Origin: DASXBA01 sp046729895
Lineage (GTDB): Bacteria; Actinomycetota; Thermoleophilia; Solirubrobacterales; Thermoleophilaceae
Assembly: GCA_046729895.1 (NCBI GenBank)
Contig: JBKPHP010000038.1
Span: 1-7,519 of the forward strand
DNA length: 7,519 bases
Direction of reading: 5' to 3'
Of this stretch, positions 1-5,383 are shown piece by piece (the first letter of the stretch is position 1; the number at the start of each line of letters is the position of its first letter). The notes beneath the pieces are model-generated. The model made no database searches and was not told the DNA's origin. It saw only the letters and a program-made list of their open reading frames with translations. Made by a program: the position numbers and the translations under genes.

Positions 1-165
1 CAGACGGTCGGCCAGCTCGCCCGTCCCGTCGGGGGAGCTGTCATCGACTATCAGCACGTGCGGCTCCGCGTCCGGCTGCTCCAGTGCCGGCAGCACGGCG
101 CGCACGAGCGGCTCGAGGTTCTCGGCTTCGTTGTAGGTGGGAAGGATCAGCCAGACGGCGAGCAA
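1..165 (-). CDS. Polyprenol-phosphate mannosyltransferase-like GT2 glycosyltransferase, N-terminal part
   Basis: Only the first 55 codons are in the window; the rest lies beyond base 1. The translation carries the GT2 (GT-A fold) opening: a beta strand ending in LPTYNEAENL (residues 8-17), then HVLIVDDSSPDGTG (residues 36-49), whose Asp pair binds the nucleotide-sugar and metal. The NEAENL and DDSSPDGTG pair is typical of DPM1/Ppm1 enzymes, which transfer mannose from GDP-mannose to a polyprenyl phosphate at the inner membrane face to supply lipid-linked donors for extracytoplasmic glycosylation. The start is taken as TTG at 163-165 because an in-frame TAG lies four codons farther out and no ATG or GTG is available before the conserved strand. 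There is no clear ribosome site; a -10-like TAGCGT lies 8 nt before the start, so a leaderless mRNA is possible. The gene diverges from polX. Another GT2 subfamily cannot be excluded from the N-terminus alone. Confidence 0.85.
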   Translation of the reverse strand, partial: MLAVWLILPTYNEAENLEPLVRAVLPALEQPDAEPHVLIVDDSSPDGTGELADRL

Positions 166-187
166 GGTCGCCTACGCTAGCCGTCTA
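166..187. promoter_or_regulatory. 22-bp divergent intergenic region with symmetric -10 element
   Basis: The whole space between the GT2 start (165, minus) and the polX start (188, plus) is 22 bp. It contains TACGCTA (173-179). Read on the plus strand this gives TACGCT 9 nt before the polX GTG; on the minus strand it gives TAGCGT 8 nt before the GT2 TTG. Both match TANNNT. No Shine-Dalgarno sequence fits in either direction and no good -35 box is visible. The inference is a shared core promoter giving leaderless or near-leaderless transcripts both ways. The spacings are 2-3 nt longer than ideal, so the start sites are uncertain. Confidence 0.4.
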
Positions 188-1915
188 GTGCGCAACAGCG
201 AGATCGCGGAGGCCTTCGAGGAGCTGGCCAGCCTGTACGAGCTTGATGGCGCGGTGGTCTATCGCGTCCTCGCCTACCGCAACGCGGCAAAGTCGATCCG
301 CGAGGCGGGAGTCTCGGTCGCCGAGATGGCGCGAGAGGGCAGGGCGGATGAGCTCGCCGGCATCGGCAAGACCATCGCCGAAAAGATCGTCTCGCTACTC
401 GAGACAGGAAGCATTCCCTCGGCCGACAAGCTGAAGCAGCGGATTCCGTCGGGGCTGCTCGAGGTGACCCGCATCCCGGGGCTCGGGCCCAAGCGCGCCC
501 GCGCCCTGCATGAGCAGCTCGGGATCGAGTCGCTGGACGATCTGCGCAAGGTCGCCGAGGACGGACGGCTCAAGGACGTCCCGGGGTTTGGCGCAAAGGC
601 GGAGGAGAACGTCCTCCTGGCCCTGGAGGCGGGGGCGGACGGGCGGGCCAAGCCAAGGGTTCTTCTGTCGAGGGCGCTCGCCGTGGGCGATGACATCGTT
701 GCGGCGCTGCGCGGGCACCCGGCGGCCGAGCGCGTGGAGCTGGCTGGCAGCGCCAGGCGGCGGACGGACACGTGCAAGGACCTGGACGTCGTGGTCGCCT
801 CGAGCGATCCGCCGGCCGTCACGAACGCCTTCGCCAAGCTGGCCGAGGTCGAGGCCGTCCACTCGGCCGGGGAGGCCGGTGCTCGCGCCGTCACCCACTC
901 GGGCCTCCCGGTGGACCTGCGCGTGGTCCCCGGCGGGAGCTTCGGCAACCTGCTCCAGCACTTGACAGGCTCGGGGAGGCACAACGAGGCGTTGCGGACC
1001 GAAGCCGTGCGCCGGGGCCTCCATGTGAGCGAGTACGGAGTGTCCGATGACCACAGCGGGCAGACCCACGCCTGCGCCACCGAGGAGGAGGTCTACGGCC
1101 TGCTCGGCATGGAATGGATCCCGCCCGAGCTACGCGAGGACCGCGGCGAGCTGCAGGCCGCCCGGGAGGGGCGCCTGCCGGCGCTGGTGACGGTGGAAGA
1201 CGTTCGCGGCGACCTTCACTGCCACACGACGGCCTCGGACGGCCGCAACAGCATGCACGAGATGGCGGAGGCCGCGCGAGACCACGGGTACGAGTACCTC
1301 GCGATCACCGATCACTCCGCTACGCATGCGTTCGGGAACGACGTGCCGCCCGACGAGCTGCGTCGCCAGATCGAGCGCGTGGCCAAGGCGAACGAGGAGG
1401 TGGACGGAATCCGGGTGCTGGCCGGGAGCGAGGTCAACGTGCTGCCGGATGGATCGCTCGACTACGAGGACGAGCTGCTGGCCGAGCTCGACTGGGTCGT
1501 GGCCAGCCTGCACACGTCGTTCCGATTGCCCGAGCGGGAGATGACCGACCGGCTGGTGGCTGCCGTCGAGCATCCGCTTGTCGACGCCATCGGTCATCCC
1601 ACCGGGCGCATGATCGGCCGCCGCGAGCCATACTCCCTGGACCTTGGTCGGGTGATCGAGGCGGCCGCCTGCACCGGCACCTTCCTGGAGATCAACGCGA
1701 ACCCCAACCGCCGCGATATCCCCGACGTGGAGGCCCGCGCGGCCGCGGAGGCGGGCGTCATGCTCGTGGTCGATTCGGACGCCCATGGCGTGGGGACGCT
1801 TGGCAACCTTCGCTTCGGGATCGCCACCGCGCGGCGCGCCTGGCTCTCGGCCGATCAGGTAGCCAACACACGCTCCTGGGCGGCGCTCGACAAGCTTCGG
1901 AAACGAGCCCGCTAG
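188..1915 (+). CDS. polX: DNA polymerase/3'-5' exonuclease PolX with C-terminal PHP domain
   Basis: A family X DNA polymerase of 575 aa, the usual size for bacterial PolX, which fills short gaps in base-excision repair. Domains in order: an N-terminal HhH/8-kDa-like region starting NSEIAEAFEELA with helix-hairpin-helix motifs AGIG (57-60), IPGLG (96-100) and VPGFG (131-135); a nucleotidyltransferase palm with GSARRR and catalytic Asp198 and Asp200 (KDLD) plus Asp243 (VDLR); and a PHP domain from about 341, with metal ligands His344/His346 (DLHCH), Asp375/His376 (TDHS), Glu415 (GSEVN), His442 (SLHTS), His470 (GHP), and Asp531/His533 (DSDAH). All palm and PHP residues expected for polymerase, exonuclease and AP-endonuclease activities appear intact. 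GTG at 188 is chosen because homologues begin with (M)RNSEIA; an in-frame opening from 137 would add 17 unrelated residues and run into the divergent gene. The gene converges on the membrane-protein gene, the stop codons overlapping in CTAG. Confidence 0.95.
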   Translation: MRNSEIAEAFEELASLYELDGAVVYRVLAYRNAAKSIREAGVSVAEMAREGRADELAGIGKTIAEKIVSLLETGSIPSADKLKQRIPSGLLEVTRIPGLGPKRARALHEQLGIESLDDLRKVAEDGRLKDVPGFGAKAEENVLLALEAGADGRAKPRVLLSRALAVGDDIVAALRGHPAAERVELAGSARRRTDTCKDLDVVVASSDPPAVTNAFAKLAEVEAVHSAGEAGARAVTHSGLPVDLRVVPGGSFGNLLQHLTGSGRHNEALRTEAVRRGLHVSEYGVSDDHSGQTHACATEEEVYGLLGMEWIPPELREDRGELQAAREGRLPALVTVEDVRGDLHCHTTASDGRNSMHEMAEAARDHGYEYLAITDHSATHAFGNDVPPDELRRQIERVAKANEEVDGIRVLAGSEVNVLPDGSLDYEDELLAELDWVVASLHTSFRLPEREMTDRLVAAVEHPLVDAIGHPTGRMIGRREPYSLDLGRVIEAAACTGTFLEINANPNRRDIPDVEARAAAEAGVMLVVDSDAHGVGTLGNLRFGIATARRAWLSADQVANTRSWAALDKLRKRAR

Positions 1916-2451
1916 AGCTTCGCCGCCTGCCGCGGCTGGTCCGGCGCCGGCTCGATCTTACGCAGCCCTGGCAGCCGCAGCAGCTTGGGCGGTCCGAAGG
2001 GCGAGCTGCGGTCGAACCAGAACTCCACGCCGTCGCGACCCTCGATCGCGGCCACGGCCGCCGACTGCCGGCGCCAGGTGAGCGCCACGAGCAACGCATA
2101 GCCGGTTGCGACGGCCGGCACTTGCGGCACGAAGAAGCCGAGCGCTCCGGCGGCCACGGTGAGCAGCGCAAGGGGCCAGAGACGGTTGAACAGGAGCGAG
2201 CCGGGCTGGAGCTCCGGCAGCGAGGAGCCCTTCCGGGCTGAGGCCAGCAGGCTCGCTATTCCCGGTGTGGGGGCCGGCCGACGGCCGAGCCAGAGGCCGA
2301 TCGCGGCGGCGGCGACCCACCAGCCGAGCGCGACGATCAGAAGCCCGCGATTGTCATCGCGCTCGGCACCCAGTATCGAGACGACCGCGAGCGCCGTGGC
2401 GGCCCCTCCGAACAGAAGCACCGAGACGCGGAGGAACTCACGGAACCTCAT
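1912..2451 (-). CDS. Four-helix integral membrane protein of unknown function
   Basis: A 179-aa protein I cannot assign to a named family. Hydrophobic segments at about 8-28, 36-56, 90-108 and 110-126 suggest four transmembrane helices. A short basic/polar loop (57-88) separates the two pairs, and a soluble C-terminal tail of about 50 residues includes EGRDGVEFWFDRSSPFGPPKLLR-like sequence with aromatic and basic residues followed by a Pro-rich end. The ATG overlaps the otsB stop as ATGA (2448-2451), so the two genes are almost certainly co-transcribed and translationally coupled. The link to trehalose phosphatase is positional only. The 3' end converges on polX, sharing CTAG at 1912-1915. 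Codon use and GC look like the neighbours. The reading frame is supported by the hydropathy pattern and the tight overlap, not by a recognised domain. Confidence 0.8.
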   Translation of the reverse strand: MRFREFLRVSVLLFGGAATALAVVSILGAERDDNRGLLIVALGWWVAAAAIGLWLGRRPAPTPGIASLLASARKGSSLPELQPGSLLFNRLWPLALLTVAAGALGFFVPQVPAVATGYALLVALTWRRQSAAVAAIEGRDGVEFWFDRSSPFGPPKLLRLPGLRKIEPAPDQPRQAAKL

Positions 2452-3260
2452 GCGGCAGCCAGGGTCTCGAGCACACGCGCGAAGCCCGCCACGCCGTCCA
2501 CCACGAGATCGGCGCGCTCGACTATCGCGGCCGGGCCCTCGTCCGATCGGATCCCCACCCTGACCGCGGCATCCAGCACGCCTCCGGACACGAGCGCCTC
2601 CAAGGCATCGAACGCGTCCAGATCCGTCACATCGTCGCCGCCGAAGAGCGCGGTCCTGGGTCGCTTGGCGGCGACGAGCTCGCGAACGGCCTGGCCCTTG
2701 TCGAGCGGGACCGGCGGCCGCACCTCGAGCACCTTGCGCCCCCAGTGGGTTGCCAGCCCCGCGGCCTCCGCCTCCCGAGCGATGCCCTCGACGTGCGCGA
2801 GCGCCGCTTCCTCGTCCGGCACGCCGCGCCAGTGGAAGGCTGCGATCGGGCCCTTGTCCTCGATCCGCACCCGTAGCTGCCGCAGCTCGCGCGTGTCATG
2901 TGCGACGGCGAAGTCGCGAACGCGGCCCTCCCAGCTTTCGAAGTCGGGTATCAGCCGCGGCCTCGACTGCCCCGGCTCCAGCAGCTCGGCGCCGTGCGAG
3001 CCGGCGTACGCGATGCTCCCGACGCCCACCAGCCGCCTCGCCTCCGTCGCCGAGCGCCCTGAGATGCACGCGACGCACGCGTAGCGCCGTCCAAGCCTTC
3101 CGAGCAGGCGGGAGATCTCCTCGGGCACGTGAGCCTCCTCGGCTCGCTGGACGATCGGTGCCAGCGTGCCGTCGATGTCGCAGAAGACGGCGCCGCCGCC
3201 CGGGTCGTCGGTCAGCGGCCGCAGGCTCTCGGCAAGCACGTCTGCCGTGGGAGCGGACAC
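2448..3260 (-). CDS. otsB: Trehalose-6-phosphate phosphatase (OtsB)
   Basis: A HAD-superfamily phosphatase of 270 aa that dephosphorylates trehalose 6-phosphate to trehalose, the second step of the OtsA-OtsB pathway for a compatible solute and stress protectant. HAD motif I is FCDIDGTL, with nucleophile Asp28 and acid/base Asp30. Motif II is ISGR (66-69). The OtsB-specific segments YAGSHGAE (85-92), EDKG (134-137) and GRKVLEVRP are present. Motif III Lys is in LDKGQAV (Lys188), and motif IV is GDDVTDLDAF with Asp209, Asp210 and Asp213. The GTG at 3258-3260 is chosen because earlier in-frame codons would cover the divergent TSUP gene and encode no family sequence. No Shine-Dalgarno sequence is evident; a CATACT hexamer lies 6 nt upstream, so the mRNA may be leaderless. 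The gene overlaps the downstream membrane protein by ATGA. No otsA is in the window, so its partner synthase must lie elsewhere. Confidence 0.93.
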   Translation of the reverse strand: MSAPTADVLAESLRPLTDDPGGGAVFCDIDGTLAPIVQRAEEAHVPEEISRLLGRLGRRYACVACISGRSATEARRLVGVGSIAYAGSHGAELLEPGQSRPRLIPDFESWEGRVRDFAVAHDTRELRQLRVRIEDKGPIAAFHWRGVPDEEAALAHVEGIAREAEAAGLATHWGRKVLEVRPPVPLDKGQAVRELVAAKRPRTALFGGDDVTDLDAFDALEALVSGGVLDAAVRVGIRSDEGPAAIVERADLVVDGVAGFARVLETLAAA

Positions 3261-3279
3261 GCCCCTAGTATGCCCGCCG
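3261..3279. promoter_or_regulatory. 19-bp divergent, apparently bidirectional leaderless promoter
   Basis: Only 19 bp separate the otsB GTG (minus, 3260) from the TSUP ATG (plus, 3280). On the plus strand TAGTAT (3266-3271), a perfect TANNNT, ends 8 nt before the ATG. On the minus strand CATACT (3272-3267) ends 6 nt before the GTG and keeps the two most conserved -10 bases, A at position 2 and T at position 6. The two hexamers overlap on opposite strands. There is no room for a leader with a ribosome site in either direction. No strong -35 is seen on either side. Confidence 0.5.
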
Positions 3280-3636
3280 ATGTCGTCCCGACTCGTTCGT
3301 CTCGCCGCCATCGCGACGGGGGCCGGCGCCTTCAGCGGTCTGTTCGGGATAGGCGGGGGCACGATCATCGTTCCCCTGCTGATCCTCTGGCTCGGCTATG
3401 AGGAGCGGGAAGCCACCGGAACCTCGCTCGCGGCGATCGTGGTGATCGCCGCGATGGCGGCCGCCGCCCAGGGCGTCTACGGGAACGTCGACGTGGGGAA
3501 GGCGCTCCTGATCGGGGTGCCCGCGGTCGGAGGGGTGCTGATCGGCACGGCTCTTCAGCAGCGGGTCCCGTCGCGCGCCGTCTCCGCGGTCTTCGCCGTG
3601 CTGCTGGTGACGTCGGCGATCGTGCTGATCGCCTGA
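3280..3636 (+). CDS. TauE/SafE (TSUP) family half-size membrane protein, first subunit
   Basis: A 118-aa membrane protein that corresponds to one half of a normal TauE/SafE transporter (about 250 aa, eight helices), a family that exports sulfite, sulfoacetate or related organic and sulfur anions. The family signature SGLFGIGGGTIIVP sits at 19-32 in the first hydrophobic segment; further segments fall at about 47-66, 74-94 and 101-118, so four membrane spans are likely. TSL (48-50), YGN (67-69) and GVLIGT (85-90) recur one residue offset in the next gene. The ATG at 3280 is chosen because upstream in-frame sequence lies inside otsB; a leaderless -10 precedes it. The stop TGA overlaps the ATG of the second half as TGATG. 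Neither half alone looks like a complete transporter, so the two products probably assemble together. The substrate cannot be read from the sequence. Confidence 0.85.
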   Translation: MSSRLVRLAAIATGAGAFSGLFGIGGGTIIVPLLILWLGYEEREATGTSLAAIVVIAAMAAAAQGVYGNVDVGKALLIGVPAVGGVLIGTALQQRVPSRAVSAVFAVLLVTSAIVLIA

Positions 3637-4019
3637 TGGAGGCAGGCGACCTGGCCGGGGCGCTGGCGATCGGCCTCGCGGCGGGGGTGGTGAGCGGGAT
3701 GGTCGGGGTGGGCGGGGGCGTGCTGTTCGTACCGGGTCTCGTGCTGTTCCTCGATGAGAGCCAGCTTCGCGCGGAGAGCACTTCGCTGCTCGCGATCGTG
3801 GTCGTGGCTTTCGTGGGCGCCTGGCGCCAGCACGGCTACGGAAACGTGCGGTTGCGGGACGGCGTAATCGTGGGGCTCCTTTCGCCGGTAGGGGTCCTGG
3901 TCGGGACCGGGCTGGCGAACGCCGTCTCCGAGCGCGTGCTGGAGCTCTCCTTCGCCGGCGCCCAGCTCTATTTCGCCTGGCAGCTCGCCGAACGTGCGCT
4001 CGGCCCCGCCGAGGGTTGA
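3636..4019 (+). CDS. TauE/SafE (TSUP) family half-size membrane protein, second subunit
   Basis: A 127-aa membrane protein homologous to the preceding gene along its whole length. Aligned without any gap at a one-residue offset, the two share about 39 identical positions in 100 by hand count, including VSGMVGVGGG (19-28), VP (32-33), STSLLAIVV (48-56), YGNV (68-71) and GVLVGT (86-91). Four hydrophobic segments are expected at about 8-38, 49-65, 76-97 and 102-118, followed by a short hydrophilic tail. The ATG overlaps the preceding TGA (TGATG at 3634-3638) with no ribosome site of its own, which points to termination-reinitiation and matched amounts of the two subunits. It is in the -1 frame relative to its partner. 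An alternative reading as one 250-aa gene broken by a frameshift is less likely, because the ATG sits exactly at the overlap and starts a complete first helix. Confidence 0.85.
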   Translation: MEAGDLAGALAIGLAAGVVSGMVGVGGGVLFVPGLVLFLDESQLRAESTSLLAIVVVAFVGAWRQHGYGNVRLRDGVIVGLLSPVGVLVGTGLANAVSERVLELSFAGAQLYFAWQLAERALGPAEG

Positions 4020-4027
4020 TAGCTTCC

Positions 4028-4372
4028 GTGGCGGTGACCATCCTCGAGGTTGAAAGCGAGGAGCGGGACGGACTCGTACACGTGGCTCTTCGGGGCGAGC
4101 TCGACCTCTCCACGGTGGCGAAGGTCCAGGAGGAGCTCAGCCGGGTAGAGGCCGACGGCCCGCCGATCGTCGTCCTCGACCTGACGCAGCTGAGCTTCCT
4201 CGACTCCACGGGCCTGCGCTGCGTGATCACGGCCGCTGAGCGGGCACGCGAGGCCGAGCGCAGGTTCGTCGTAGTACGCGGTCCGGCTCCCGTCCAGAGG
4301 GTGTTCTCGATCACGCGGCTCGAGGACCGGCTCGAGATGGTCGACGACCTCTCGGCGGTGGAGCCGGACTGA
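4028..4372 (+). CDS. Single-domain STAS protein, anti-sigma factor antagonist (RsbV/SpoIIAA type)
   Basis: A soluble STAS-domain protein of 114 aa. The fold pattern is clear: a first strand VTILEVESEERDGLVHVALRGELDLSTV, then VVLDLTQLSFLDSTGLRCVI, where Ser60 in DSTG matches the serine that RsbW/SpoIIAB kinases phosphorylate (Ser56 of RsbV). In partner switching the unphosphorylated form binds the anti-sigma kinase and frees the sigma factor. The start is uncertain: GTG at 4028 lies 12 nt after GAGGG (4011-4015) and gives a standard N-terminus; TTG at 4016 overlaps the upstream stop as TTGA; GTG at 4034 is also possible. It belongs to the operon of the two TSUP genes and lies 181 bp before a SigB-type sigma gene. 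No kinase gene lies between them, unlike rsbV-rsbW-sigB operons. A role tied to the transporter, as in SulP-STAS proteins, is an alternative. Confidence 0.88.
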   Translation: MAVTILEVESEERDGLVHVALRGELDLSTVAKVQEELSRVEADGPPIVVLDLTQLSFLDSTGLRCVITAAERAREAERRFVVVRGPAPVQRVFSITRLEDRLEMVDDLSAVEPD

Positions 4373-4382
4373 CCCAAGCCGG

Positions 4383-4407
4383 GTTTACAACTGCCGAAAA
4401 TGGGTGA
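4383..4407 (+). promoter_or_regulatory. SigB/SigF-type promoter upstream of the stress sigma gene
   Basis: GTTT (4383-4386) and GGGTGA (4402-4407) are separated by 15 nt. This matches the known SigB/SigF-family promoter pattern GTTT-N(13-17)-GGGTAT with changes only in the last bases of the -10. It lies 147 bp before a sigma factor gene of exactly this family, so autoregulation is the natural inference. The predicted start site near 4414-4415 would give a leader of about 140 nt. A competing vegetative -10 could lie in the TTAGCTAGGTA stretch just downstream. Confidence 0.5.
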
Positions 4408-4456
4408 GACTTAGCTAGGTACGGGACGTGGGGGAAGCTGCGAGCGGCCCCCGCCT

Positions 4457-4538
4457 CTCGTCGGCAAGTGGTCGAGGGACGAGCTCCGATTGCGCGAGCA
4501 GTCGGAGGACGGACCTTCCCGCAGGCACCCGATCTGCG
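4457..4538 (+). promoter_or_regulatory. Structured 5' leader with three consecutive hairpins
   Basis: Three hairpins follow each other in the leader of the sigma gene. The first pairs CTCGTC (4457-4462) with GACGAG (4478-4483). The second starts at the next base: CTCCGATTGC (4484-4493) pairs with GCAGTCGGAG (4498-4507) as ten consecutive pairs, one a G-U wobble, closing a GCGA (GNRA) tetraloop. The third pairs CGCAG (4520-4524) with CTGCG (4534-4538), ending on the first base of the Shine-Dalgarno sequence GAGGAGG (4538-4544). There is no T-run, so none looks like an intrinsic terminator. A translational or stability role is inferred. Confidence 0.45.
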
Positions 4539-4553
4539 AGGAGGTTGAAGGAC

Positions 4554-5366
4554 ATGTCGGTGACCGTCACCCCAGTGACGGAGGAATCGGTCGCCGCGGA
4601 ATCGCCTGAACGTAGGCGCGCGGAGGATCAACGTCTGCTTCAGCGGTATCACCGCAACGGCGATCTGGCGGCTCGTGACCAGCTGATTGAGCGTTTTCTA
4701 CCGCTGGCGCGGCAGCTGGCGGCACGCTACAAGCACGCGGGAGAGCCCTACGAGGACCTGGTGCAGGTCGCCTGCGTGGGGCTGATCAAGGCGGTCGATC
4801 GCTATGAGCCCGAGCGAGGCCACGGTTTCGTGAAGTACGCGGTACCGACCATGCTGGGTGAGCTCAAGCGGCACTTCCGCGACAAGGGCTGGTCGGTGCA
4901 CGTGCCCCGCGCCACCCAGGAGCTCGTTCTCAAGGTCAGCGAGGCGCTTGGCACGCTGCCGGCGAAGCTGAGCCGCTCTCCACGTCCCCGCGACGTGGCG
5001 AAGGCCGTCGGGGCGCCGGTCGAGGACGTGCTGGAGGCGATGGAGGCGGCGACCGCCTACGAGGCGACGTCGCTTGACGCTCCTCGCCCGGGAGACGACG
5101 ACGACGGCGCGTGGACATGGGGCGAGTCGGTGTCGGTCGACGAGCCGGGCTACGAGCTCGTCGAGATCGGCGAGACGCTACGCGGCACTCTCGAGGCGCT
5201 GCCCGAGCGCGAGCGGATGATCCTGCGGCTGCGCTTCGGGCACGACTTGACGCAGGCCGAGATCGCCGAGCGCGTCGGCGTCTCGCAGATGCACGTCTCT
5301 CGGCTCTTACGGCGCTCGCTGGATCGCCTCGCGGCGGCCGGCGAGGCAGTCGCTGCCGCGGCGTAG
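4554..5366 (+). CDS. SigB/SigF/SigG-family RNA polymerase sigma factor (group 3, stress type)
   Basis: A 270-aa sigma-70 family protein lacking region 1, like stress and sporulation sigma factors. Region 2 spans about 40-118, with EPYEDLVQVACVGLIKAVDRY (64-84) for core binding and GFVKYAVPTMLGELKRHFRD (91-110) for -10 recognition and melting, followed by the SigB-family hallmark GWSVHVPR. Region 3 runs about 119-190, followed by an acidic DDDD stretch (181-184). Region 4 (about 207-260) holds the helix-turn-helix DLTQAEIAERVGVSQMHVSRLLRR that reads the -35. The ATG at 4554 has a strong Shine-Dalgarno GAGGAGG (4538-4544) at 9-nt spacing; an in-frame opening back to 4428 has no family sequence. 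A SigB-type promoter and hairpin-rich leader precede it, and a STAS antagonist gene lies upstream, so control by partner switching and autoregulation is likely. Its anti-sigma kinase is not in the window. Confidence 0.93.
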   Translation: MSVTVTPVTEESVAAESPERRRAEDQRLLQRYHRNGDLAARDQLIERFLPLARQLAARYKHAGEPYEDLVQVACVGLIKAVDRYEPERGHGFVKYAVPTMLGELKRHFRDKGWSVHVPRATQELVLKVSEALGTLPAKLSRSPRPRDVAKAVGAPVEDVLEAMEAATAYEATSLDAPRPGDDDDGAWTWGESVSVDEPGYELVEIGETLRGTLEALPERERMILRLRFGHDLTQAEIAERVGVSQMHVSRLLRRSLDRLAAAGEAVAAAA

Positions 5367-5383
5367 CGAGTGGTTCAATCCCT

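Noticed and set aside
137..187. Longer N-terminus for PolX from an in-frame GTG at 137
   Set aside because: The extra 17 residues do not resemble PolX, and this start would overlap the opening codons of the divergent GT2 gene; GTG 188 gives the usual family N-terminus.
4371..4388. ACCC-AAGCC-GGGTTTA as an intrinsic terminator after the STAS gene
   Set aside because: The stem is only 4 bp and the T-run three bases; the GGGTTT is better explained as part of the SigB-type -35 region.
5111..5383. Long N-terminal extension of the second sigma factor
   Set aside because: It lies entirely within the preceding sigma gene in another frame and encodes Arg/Ala-rich sequence typical of a shadow reading frame in GC-rich DNA.
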